Positions 12,001 to 20,328 of a stretch of 64,000 nt of DNA are shown in pieces. The translations under genes and the position numbers were made by a program. How positions within the stretch are numbered: position 1 is the stretch's first letter; each line of letters starts with the position of its first letter. Source of the stretch: Ambrosia x helenae (lineage: Eukaryota; Streptophyta; Magnoliopsida; Asterales; Asteraceae); the NCBI GenBank assembly GCA_030844895.1, contig CM061223.1, positions 37,322,204-37,386,203 on the forward strand. Direction: 5' to 3'. The notes beneath the pieces were generated by a model. It searched no databases and was not told where the DNA came from. It worked only from the letters and a program-made list of their open reading frames with translations.

Positions 12001-12579
12001 AACATTGAACGGTTTGTTCAATATTAATGCAACCATCATAGAGCTTATGCTTTTCCTCATCAAGTCATATCCACCCGCAGCCGATCCAAATACATGAATC
12101 AAAACATGTGCCAAATATTTAAACTGAGGGCACAGTTTTCCTTTATGTAGAGAACCATCGGTGATAGGACCATTATACTTCATCCTCAAGAAACACTTGC
12201 GCTGTTCCATGAATTCCAACTCTTTAGGGTCCGTCTTCTCATCATTCAACTTCAATGCCTCCCTAATATCATCTTCACATACGATAATTCTCTGACCTTG
12301 GACTTTGCATATCAAACAAGATTCGCACTTCCAGAAGTCCAGCTTAGCATTCTCCCAAAACTCTTGCATAATGTCTCTGTAAATGACGGCAGGTGTAGCA
12401 ATCGCGTCAAGTACTCGGCATCTCTTGAAATACTCAATGATCTCAGCGAATTCAACGTGCTTCTTGACTTCTCCCAGATAAGCATAACAGTTGTGTGCAT
12501 TCTCAAAATCCAACTGTTTCTTCTTAGCTGGTTGGGAAGATGATCCGGCTTGCTCGGTGGTTTTCTCCTGTTCAGACAT
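9052..12579 (-). CDS. Element A ORF3 (env-position protein, 1175 aa)
   Basis: Intact minus-strand frame between pol and the PPT. I start it at ATG 12579 (MSEQEK); 15 bases upstream is a TTG in frame, but a splice-acceptor-like TTTTGCAG ends at 12589. Residues about 25-215 form a conserved domain with EFW (about 73-75) and FLLYPRF (about 203-209) that also occurs in ORF3 of element B. The middle is Lys/Glu-rich and low complexity, with basic KKKKK stretches that could be nuclear signals and a coiled coil (about 540-620). An acidic Asp/Glu run and a more structured C-terminal third (WWYYDWKRAE, FDPMWLINCS) follow. I see no signal peptide or membrane segment, so env is a positional label only. 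It resembles hypothetical proteins I associate with Asteraceae genomes. Function unknown; intactness, while gag and pol carry stops, is notable. Confidence 0.8.
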   Translation of the reverse strand: MSEQEKTTEQAGSSSQPAKKKQLDFENAHNCYAYLGEVKKHVEFAEIIEYFKRCRVLDAIATPAVIYRDIMQEFWENAKLDFWKCESCLICKVQGQRIIVCEDDIREALKLNDEKTDPKELEFMEQRKCFLRMKYNGPITDGSLHKGKLCPQFKYLAHVLIHVFGSAAGGYDLMRKSISSMMVALILNKPFNVSGMLMNHLLEPVNGTRTLKFLLYPRFLQMVFDNKYKDLKKDPKQIVVQEHMTLTTLARMKAYKGLSANERPPVRRLFGHLARFDYEDPGEGLVRHDDSNSDTDDPLHHIDPDAKRKRQIVNVGAKGGKMKKKEVVLNVVEPEKEKSKSVPRRQKSKAQKGLHLVDEVSIDSEETQEDERWNSEAETVETTLPKATEAGASADAEVQGDKSPIQDEVIEVILNMDDIEAGSPVQAKKKKKQEKPSLKRKKELEMLMAGKNLPLATSSKSPVAEQAQKKQKTTTTSSTPQTKGIPMDDVNEALDNVLKKMRKGKMQEVVEQPVKKKVSVDSDVMDAVNQRLTKMMNIINKQQSEIEQLKSTDKKMLEVVVTSADDNALMKKTIKRLKRENRKLLKHEQRNTRRIMALKEENKELKKNNKKMDNLIQDLYSRAPQLQAGEEDKELDEQQVDYESSDEEEDDELDEDAGNDTKKKKKDDNDGDDDSSDGSGDAEQFSYEKRETGKGGESSSKAPGENVDDDDIFWNEKLKSLSEEDKTKYRQMLTDRVWTIDMTSRFPEIFESDNKLFELEYDDPDLEDGEVSAAISKEILEGLAKQVGKTLEELLADNFIPQIPEKEAGNHSDDRDVPAFEEVEMEDITSDEYPQYFRTNQECGFSFSDELLNHAEKIAKEKSKIFEDQIFEGHEKPRFEQTDSLKELLRKLKEKENNRPKADIQGSFYKLHSSMFKGRALAWKFVKELRCFAVKWEKGILYFEKFHHLKTLPYWAIRDICRHRLTGAPNSQIDYFAEKMTRESRTEWNLFRPQYPKRIEHKKEINEITGLPKVTLKYKPPRVLKKIPLLHIPQHFAKDFIWWYYDWKRAEAVIVLKDGEKDYKKVLIFDPMWLINCSHEDIIMLFYNPIYSDAKDAEQAGKYQRVVFLCFAYDNNAGCDYEQKLGKTVEKVVPVKKSKKKTVQEPVLTREQKIIRHIRIMNKHMDEQRRLQSKQ

Positions 12580-12588
12580 GTTTAAAAT

Positions 12589-13187
12589 CTGCAAAACAAA
12601 TCAAAAACACAAGTTAGAAATCGTAAAATTTCAAATATTGAAAATTTTGAAATAACAATCTCATTCGCCCAATCGGGGGTGCGAATGAGTGTTTCATAAG
12701 GTTCGAATGTGAGTTTTTGGTTCGAATGTAAAAGTTTAGACAAAAAGTTTTCATTCGACCAGTTTTCTACATTCGACCATTTTTAATTTTTCATTCGACC
12801 AGAATTTCTTCCTTCGCCCAAACGACAACAGGCGAAAGAAACTGATCATTTCAAAATTTCAATAATGAAATTTAACCATTCTAAACCTGATCATTTGATT
12901 GCACCATGTCCTAAACATACCGATTAAACCTTTACACTAACAATTTTCAATCTGTGATCATTATATGTGTGTTTTCAAATCAAAAAATAGGGTTCGACAA
13001 GGGTTTTAATCAAACTCATTAAACTGATGTTAATGAACCCGATTTTGTTGGATGTTCTCCCCCTAAAACACACATACAATGATCCTAAACTATCAATTGT
13101 AATTAAAAACAAACTTAGAACTGTGTTTAGATCCTAGGGTTCGAGACATAAAAACTGACGATTAAGCCCTCAAAACCTGATGTTTAC
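12589..13187 (-). other. Putative leader intron upstream of element A ORF3
   Basis: On the minus strand a donor-like ACAG/GTAAAC lies at 13187 and an acceptor with a U-rich tract (...GATTTGTTTTGCAG) ends at 12589, nine bases before the ORF3 ATG. The interval is non-coding and carries about nine CG-centred motifs (12660-12835) plus a PPT-like TAGGGGGAGAAC (about 13055-13066). Splicing is inferred, not shown. Confidence 0.5.
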
Positions 13188-13320
13188 CTGTAAAAATAGG
13201 GGCAAAAGAATCAGTAGATCAAGTGGAACACAATGGTAGATCGTAAAACAAACGAGCAACAAGGTGACTTAGTGTTAAAATTCTGAGAAAAAATATAATG
13301 GGTTCGAATGTGCAGAGTTT

Positions 13321-13330
13321 GCTTATATAG
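13321..13330 (-). promoter_or_regulatory. Internal TATA box ahead of element A ORF3
   Basis: Minus-strand CTATATAAGC, preceded at 13331-13520 by a dense cluster of the same CG-centred motif that precedes the LTR TATA box. A start about 30 bp downstream (near 13295) would give a leader exon of about 110 nt ending at the putative donor at 13187. Confidence 0.6.
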
Positions 13331-13520
13331 GCAACCTCCTTCGCCCATATTGACCATACGAAGGAGATACTTTTGGCTCCTTCGACCCTATTGAAAGGGT
13401 TCGAATGAGGCAAAAGGGTTCGAAAGAAGGATTGTTTAAGAACACTCACCTTCGCCCGTCAATACATTCGAATGAGATTGAAAAATTCCACATTCGACCA
13501 AACGAATGGGCGAATGTAAA
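13331..13520 (-). promoter_or_regulatory. CG-motif array upstream of the internal TATA box
   Basis: About ten copies of TTCGMCC/GGKCGAA-type words in 190 bp (for example ccttcgccca near 13340, ccttcgaccc near 13379, cattcgacca near 13491). They match the U3 array of the element's own LTR in word, density and position relative to TATA. Confidence 0.6.
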
Positions 13521-14910
13521 ATGGAATATTTTGAAAAATTTTCAAATTGCAAAAACGAATCCCAGTTCAATTATTTCTCAACTTTTAAGCATCCAATCAT
13601 CATATTTTCACATTTTAAAGATCACAAAACTCAATTGGTGTACCAGGTTTTAGAAAATCGACATCAACCACCATCAGTTATCAAAAAGAAGATGAAATTG
13701 AAAAATCTTTTTGGATTTTCTAAAATTTATGCTAAAACACACCTAAAATCTTTTTGAGTTTTGTAATTTTTGACAGTAAAGTAAAATGCAAAAATGTAAA
13801 TGAAAAACTGTAAATGTTTTTGTGATTCCGAAAAAAGGATCATATCAGTTTATGAGAAATCTGATCACACCGTTGATCTTTTTGAGATTATTATCATTAA
13901 AGACAATGTGTGATCTGGCAATTGCTGATATTGTGATCCACATAAACTCACATGCAGACTTTTGTGCAGTGCTTTATATTGATACAGATAGTTATAGTAT
14001 AAACTCAATTGTCTGTGGTTCCCACACACATGACATACTCCCGTATCAAGAAGTAAATGCACAAAGACTCATTGTAAAGCGTGATTATGCTTTTGTTGTC
14101 TGTAATTTTACAAGATATAATGCATAGAGGTATACAGGTCAGCAAATTAATGCAGCAAAGTAACATATGCACTATACCAGGTTGAGGACTGATATTAATC
14201 ATGATTTGCATCAGTGATCAATACGATGTAATAGATAATCTTTGATCATCATATAACATGAAAAGTTCCTCAATTCGGTAACTTTAGGATTTGGCATATA
14301 GCTCTTTTATAAAGACACCCTGTCTGATCTAGGTCCGTAATGACTTACAGCAGAAGATCAGAGAGGCTATCTCCAGACAACTAATAACATAACGACCCTA
14401 AACCTCCGAGTTTTGTACAGATACCCTATCAAACGAAATTACGGTACTAAGACCATATGCCCATGAGGAGTTCATCCACACACCAAATCGTTTGATATGT
14501 ATGTATCAGACACGCAGTAATAGGTCTACGAAGCCTATCAGCACATCGCACAGACTCAGACACACGCCCTATATAGCATTACATTATTTAGAATGTGTCA
14601 GATCCCCACTGATGTACTATCATTTCCCTTTATACTCCAGGAAATCATTTTAGAATTTTTCTGATTTTTATAGATTTTTGAATTTACTGTTCCCAAGGAT
14701 AAGCTGGAGCATTTCAAATATGTGACTGCCCAGATATCGTTTGTTCACAGAAATCTGACGGCATTAATCTAAGGGAAGAAGATATAGCAGTCAGCAAAGA
14801 AATTTTCTAATTTTTATGGATTTTAAATTTTTTCAATGTTTTTGGATTTTCGAAATTTTTCTGAAAAGCAGTAAAAATTTAAACTAAAAAGTGATAGACT
14901 GAGGTGGTGA
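13521..14910. other. Non-coding spacer between pol and the ORF3 promoter of element A
   Basis: About 1.4 kb without a credible frame on either strand; the longest frames (about 100 codons near 13822-14127) look like chance. No CG motifs, hairpins or repeats of note were seen, in contrast with the array that follows at 13331-13520. Confidence 0.6.
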
Positions 14911-16855
14911 TCAGTCCTGTTTTTCTTTAATACCATTAGCTTTTAAAAGATAATCAAATCTGGATTTGTCAAAAGCTTTGGTAAAAAGATCTGCGCGTTG
15001 GTAATCAGTGTGGATTTTGACCATATCGATCAACTCTTTAGCATAACAATCACGGATAAAATGATATTTAATCCGGATATGTTTAGCCTTTGAGTGATTT
15101 ACTAAGTCTTTTGTTAATGCGATTGCGGCCTCATTATCACAGTAAATAGGGGTTTTAAGAAATTGCAAACCGTAATCCACCATCTGCTGTTGGATCCAAA
15201 GAACCTGTGAGCAGCAGCTCGATGCTGAAACGTATTCTGCTTCACATGTGGATAGTGCAACTGCGGTTTGTTTCTTGCATTGCCAGGTCACGAGCCTGCT
15301 CCCCATAAACTGACATCCAGCCGTTGTGGATTTGCTGTCTTTGTCACAGCCGCCCCAATCTGCATCACTAAAAGCGATTAGGTCAAAATTATCATCATGA
15401 GGGTACCATTGTCCTTTTGATGGACAACCCTTCAGATATCTAAGGATACGCTTCACGGCTGCTAAATGACTTTGTTTCGGCTTCGATTGATAACGAGCAC
15501 AAAGACATGTGGCAAACATTATATCAGGCCTAGACGCTGTTAGGTACATCAGAGATCCGATGATTGCTCTGAATGTAAATGGATCTGTCAGCTCCCCCTT
15601 AAGGTCAACTCCAATCCCGTGATTGGGTTGTATCGGAGTATCCATCGGCTTGGAATCGTCCATCTGGAATCGGCTCAAGACTTCAGATACATATTTGGTT
15701 TGGTGAATAAAGATCCCCGTTGGTCTTTGCTCCACCTGCAAGCCGAGGAAAAACTGCATTTCCCCCATAGCGCTCATCTCGAACTTCTCCTGCATAACTT
15801 GTTCAAATTCCCTGCACAGAAGTTCGTTAGTAGACCCGAAAATAATGTCATCAACATAAATTTGTACTAGAAGCAAGTCATCTCCTGATCTTTTCGTGAA
15901 CAGGGTGCAGTCAACCAATCCGCGTTTGAATCCTTTCGAGAGAAGATACGTGCTCAGCTCCTCATACCATTGCCTCGGAGCTTGATGCAAACCATACAGT
16001 GCTTTGTTTAAAACATAAACCTTATCCCGGTGGATTGGATCTTCAAAGCCCGGTGGTTGACCTACGTAAACTTCCTCTTTGACCACACCGTAAAGAAATG
16101 CGCTCTTTACATCCATCTGATACACCTTAAATTTCTTCCATGATGCAAACGCGAGGAACATTCTGATAGCTTCCAAGCGTGCAACCGGTGCATAGATTTC
16201 ATTGTAGTCAATTCCTTCAACCTGATGAAAACCTTGAACCACCAAACGAGCTTTGTTTCGCACAATGACTCCTCTATCATCTTTCTTGCACTTAAACACC
16301 CATTTAGTGCCTATCTTCTTCCTTCCAGGAGGTAAATCAGTCAGGGTCCATACACTAAGTTTCTGGAATTGTAATAACTCTTCCTGCATTGCTTCCACCC
16401 AGGCGTCATCCAAAAGAGCATCCTTGTATGTCCGCGGCTCGACCTGCGAAACATAACAAGCAAATGACCAGTCATTCTGAAAACCAGATTTCTGAATTTT
16501 GGCATATAAAGCAAGATTGCCAATGTTTTCTGGTGCTTGAGCATTCTTCAGCTGTCCTCTTGTCATCACATTGCTACCAGGATCACCAATAACTTGTTCA
16601 AGCGGGTGTATCCGATGTATCCGAGATTCCGGATAATCAGGTACCTGTACTCCCGTCTGAGTTGTCAAATTCTCTGTAGAATCCAGATCATTACCCACAT
16701 TCGATGTTGAAGCATCAGTAGTAGATGGGTTCACTGGTGGTGTCACTGTAGCATTGTCCAAAATAGCTTCACTTGTTGCATCATCGTCTTCGTATTCTGA
16801 TTCGGATGAATTAAGCGATGTAGAAGCTTCTTGGAACACCTCTTCTTCCAATACA
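14911..16855 (-). CDS. Element A pol, 3' part: reverse transcriptase and RNase H
   Basis: Minus-strand continuation of the copia polyprotein after the insertion of B. RT shows the copia signature from MDVKSAFLYG through the catalytic YVDD (intact); RNase H shows SDADWGGC and STCEAEY, and ends near KANGIKEKQD. The upstream part is an acidic, Ser/Thr-rich hinge linking integrase to RT. The frame is continuous with 28583-30080 once B and one TSD (11,722 bp) are removed, so B landed in the hinge of a readable pol. The frame's first codons at 16890-16861 derive from the LTR of B and are not native. Confidence 0.9.
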
Positions 16856-16860
16856 GGAGC

Positions 16861-17578
16861 TGTTAGGACAAAGAGGATTGGTGAAACCACTTTTGTAAAC
16901 CTTAGTCTAATTCACTTCTGTCATTTTTGGCTAAGTATAGAAGTACTGAAGAGAAGACAAGAAACTGCTGATTAGAAGATATGAAGAAGTGCTGAAGTTG
17001 CAGAAGTTCTGAAGTCCAAACCAGACAAGTTCACTTCAGAAGTACTGAAGACAAAACTACTCTTCAGTAGTTGTCCTTCATCAGCACTTAGCAAAAGATA
17101 TTTCCCACCGCCTTTTTGCATCAGTAGTTTATTGTTTAATATTACTTTTAGCTGTATTTGTTTCTTTCAATGTTGCAACTTGTGCAACTTGTCACTGTAG
17201 TTTCTGTGCTTGCTTTTTAGGCAAGATACATGCATGTAATCGTCTATAAATAGGAGGCTTCAACCTTCTATTTTAGACATTGATTTTCAACAGAAAAATC
17301 CTTCAAACACTCTCATTGTTATATTCCATTTCTGTATTTATTGTGAATCTCTCTAAGTATCTAATTCTCATTTACAACTTAGATTCATAATAAATACTTT
17401 GTCATTCATTAGTTTCAAACATCTAGGGGGAGTTATAACTCTGCCTTAGTGTAAAAAGTGTTGCTTTAACTTATAACATTCCGCTGTGCTTATAATCTGA
17501 TTTACAAGGACTTGCTAAACACTTAAGTGTCAAGATAGCAAGTTCTTACTTAGCATAAAAGAGCAAACTGATCCAACA
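16861..17578 (+). repeat. Element B 5' LTR
   Basis: 718 bp, TG...CA. U3 contains a dense array of ACTNCTGAWGA-type words in both orientations (about 16945-17140), followed by TATA (TCTATAAATAGG, 17243-17254). R/U5 is CT-rich and includes an internal PPT-like CTAGGGGGAG (about 17424-17433). Confidence 0.97.
17243..17254 (+). promoter_or_regulatory. TATA box of element B 5' LTR
   Basis: TCTATAAATAGG, 383 bp into the LTR and about 100 bp downstream of the ACTNCTGA motif array. Expected to drive the full-length genomic RNA. Confidence 0.8.
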
Positions 17579-17580
17579 AT

Positions 17581-17592
17581 TGGTATCAGAGC
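17581..17592 (+). other. Element B primer-binding site (initiator Met tRNA)
   Basis: TGGTATCAGAGC, two bases after the 5' LTR, complementary to the 3' end of plant initiator-Met tRNA. Confidence 0.9.
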
Positions 17593-17791
17593 ATTGGTTT
17601 ATCTGATCACATATCAATCTAACAAATTGAGAATCAGACACAAAGCTCTTATTGATATTCAATAAAAAGATCAAAAATTCACTTTTTATCAATATCCATC
17701 ACTTAAAAGAGTCATCTGACAAATCTATACTCTTTAAAAATGGATCCACATAATACTGGTTCTGCCACCAAACCTGCCATGCTTGTGAGAA

Positions 17792-20317
17792 ATGAGTACA
17801 ATATATGGCAAAAAAAGAATGGCACATACCTTGTCACAAACCAACACAGGTTGTTGGAGATCTGTGATATATGGTCCACACAAACCAGTAAACATAAATC
17901 TTGAAACTAAAGAAGGGATTCCAAAGGATCCCAAAGACTATACAGATGAGGATTTCCTAAAACTTGAGCTAGATGCTAAGGCATTCTCTATGTTGGCAAT
18001 GGCTCTCCCAAATGAAATATACTCTGGCCTTTTACATTGTGAAAGTGCCAAAGAACTTTGGGACTGTCTTAAAGAACAGTTTGGAGGAACTGAAGAGGTG
18101 ATTGCCAACACCAGAGAAATTTTGGCTCAACAATATGAAACATTTGCTTATATTAATGGGGAAACTTTGACACAACAATTTGAAAGATTCTCCTCATTAA
18201 TCTCTGAGCTAAAGTTAAATGGTCAGACCTATACAACAGTATCTATGTTACATAGATTTTTAAGGTCTCTACCTGACAAATGGGAAACTTACTCCATTGT
18301 CTTAAGATCCTCACCAGATTTTAGCTCCCTCACTCTTACAAAACTCCATGGGAGATTACTTACTTTTGAGAGAGAAATCGATCAAAAGAAGAAATTACAA
18401 ACTTCTGGTAAAACTGCTGATGACTACCTACCAGGTAGTACAGCACTTTTGGGACAAGATTCACCAACTTGTTCCTATGGATCTTATGACAATATTGACA
18501 TAACCTCTGGGATCTCATCAGAAAGATCTTTCCCAGGTTATGACAATGATGACCAAAGTCAAACTGCTGATAATCTATGTTTTATCATGGATGATTTAAA
18601 AAACTTTAGCAGTGATGACTTGGAAGAAATGGACATTTTACACCAACTGGCCATGCTAAGCATTAAAACTAACAAGTTTTATAAAAGGTCAGGAAGGAAA
18701 TTTCCAGGATTGACCAGTAATACAAAAATTGGTTTTGACAAATCTAAACTGAGATGTCACAAGTGTCAGAAGTTGGGACACTTTGCTAGAGAGTGTAGAA
18801 GCTCTAGCTTTAACCAATCACAATCTGGAAATAACTATAACCCCAATTATAATAGGAACAATGGAACTCAAGGGAGTGCTCATTTTGTACAGGCACAAGC
18901 TCCTCAACAGCAATATATGCCTCAAGTACAATATGTTCAAGTGCCTGCTCAACAGATGCAGAGCCAACAATCAATCCCTCCCTTTCCAGCTGCTCAACTT
19001 CCTCCACAGCCTCAACAACCCCCTCAACAAAGTCTCTTTACTTCGGGGTATGTTGACTGGAGCAGTCTCCCTTATGACACCACAGAGTGCAATCCTGATG
19101 CAGACAACAAAGTGTTTGACATCAACTGGGGAGAACCAGACAATGGCAGAAAGAACTTTGCCTTAATGGCATTTGAAGGCTGTACCTCAAAATCTGCATT
19201 GTCTCAGGTATCAAAAGAATCTTTGACAAAACTTTGTTCAAACTCTTGCAAAGAAACTTTTGCTCTCATAAGAGAGACAAACGTGCACCTACAAGGCAAA
19301 GCCAATGATTTAGAAAGAAAATACACACAGATAAAATGTGATTTAGAAAGAAAACTGTGTGCTAAAACAAAAGAGGTTTCTAAATTAACTGACTCTGCTA
19401 TTGAAACCCAAGCACAAATCAAAATGATGCTAAATGACCTGGGAGATGTCAGACAAGAGCTTGCTGACACCAGGATCACTTGTGAAAAATGGGTGGAATC
19501 TTGTAGGGGGTATCAACTACTGCTAAACAAACAAAGTGCTTCAAATGTTAAGTTTGGCATAGGATACCATCATGTTGAAACACCAACAGATTTTTCTCCC
19601 AAAACTACTGAAGATGGGAGAAGAATTGTTTCAAATGAAACTTCTGAAGGGAAAGAATGCACATCTTTCCATGAAAACTTTCTAAACAGAAATCCTAGCA
19701 TTTTTAAAGAAAGTACTTCAGAAGTATTTACAAAAACTGACAACAAGCCATCAGTAGTTTCATCTACTTCAGGAGTTGAGACCCTGAAAACTACTGATGA
19801 GCAAAATCCTTTCACAACTGTCAGAAATTTGCCTTTAGATCAAAAACAAAAGGCAAAAGAATGTGAAATTTGTGGCTTGTTCAACCACAAAACTGAATTT
19901 TGTAGATACAGAAAAGGAATTCAGTTCAATCAAAAATTTAAACAACAGGTTGTGGGAAATCAAATCAGAAATGATTATGAAAAAGTCTTTAAACCCAAGA
20001 AACAACAACCTGAAAACACCTTTTCTCAGAAAAAGATAAAATCTCAACCAAAATCTTTTTCTCAAAATTCCTTGTCAGTAGTTAGACCAGAATCATCAGC
20101 AGTTTCACAAACTGCTGAGATTCAAAATCTAAAGAATATGGTAGAACTACTGATGACCAAGGTTGATGGTGGTCCTAAAAGGGATACCACCATGGTTCTT
20201 AATGAAAAATCCATTGCCAAAAAGACATGGATTTCTCAACCTGGTCAAGAACAAACTGTAACTGTTCTCAAGAGCAAACCCAAAGCCAAACAGGCTTGGG
20301 TTTCCAAATCTAACTAA
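17792..20317 (+). CDS. Element B gag (841 aa from the intact frame)
   Basis: Capsid/nucleocapsid polyprotein that packages the element RNA in cytoplasmic particles. A UBN2/copia gag region occupies about residues 30-200. A CCHC zinc knuckle lies at about 322-335 (CHKCQKLGHFAREC), then a Gln/Pro-rich stretch, a coiled-coil segment (about 500-580), and a second CCHC-type knuckle at about 691-704 (CEICGLFNHKTEFC). It ends KQAWVSKSN. Two knuckles and the long C-terminal extension fit Sirevirus gag. A better start is ATG 17740, whose first codons continue the family's N-terminus, but a run of seven A (17810-17816) shifts the frame; the ATG at 17792 opens the downstream frame. The A run may be a real one-base indel or a sequencing artefact. 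The pol frame does not overlap: it opens only at 20314, in another frame. Confidence 0.88.
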   Translation: MSTIYGKKRMAHTLSQTNTGCWRSVIYGPHKPVNINLETKEGIPKDPKDYTDEDFLKLELDAKAFSMLAMALPNEIYSGLLHCESAKELWDCLKEQFGGTEEVIANTREILAQQYETFAYINGETLTQQFERFSSLISELKLNGQTYTTVSMLHRFLRSLPDKWETYSIVLRSSPDFSSLTLTKLHGRLLTFEREIDQKKKLQTSGKTADDYLPGSTALLGQDSPTCSYGSYDNIDITSGISSERSFPGYDNDDQSQTADNLCFIMDDLKNFSSDDLEEMDILHQLAMLSIKTNKFYKRSGRKFPGLTSNTKIGFDKSKLRCHKCQKLGHFARECRSSSFNQSQSGNNYNPNYNRNNGTQGSAHFVQAQAPQQQYMPQVQYVQVPAQQMQSQQSIPPFPAAQLPPQPQQPPQQSLFTSGYVDWSSLPYDTTECNPDADNKVFDINWGEPDNGRKNFALMAFEGCTSKSALSQVSKESLTKLCSNSCKETFALIRETNVHLQGKANDLERKYTQIKCDLERKLCAKTKEVSKLTDSAIETQAQIKMMLNDLGDVRQELADTRITCEKWVESCRGYQLLLNKQSASNVKFGIGYHHVETPTDFSPKTTEDGRRIVSNETSEGKECTSFHENFLNRNPSIFKESTSEVFTKTDNKPSVVSSTSGVETLKTTDEQNPFTTVRNLPLDQKQKAKECEICGLFNHKTEFCRYRKGIQFNQKFKQQVVGNQIRNDYEKVFKPKKQQPENTFSQKKIKSQPKSFSQNSLSVVRPESSAVSQTAEIQNLKNMVELLMTKVDGGPKRDTTMVLNEKSIAKKTWISQPGQEQTVTVLKSKPKAKQAWVSKSN

Positions 20318-20328
20318 ATTGCTTTTAT

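Noticed and set aside
9052..12579. Envelope glycoprotein
   Set aside because: No signal peptide, transmembrane segment, cysteine framework or glycosylation pattern could be seen; only the position resembles env.
16861..16890. Apparent N-terminus of the minus RT frame (MVSPILFVL)
   Set aside because: These codons come from the element B LTR read through the junction, not from element A pol.
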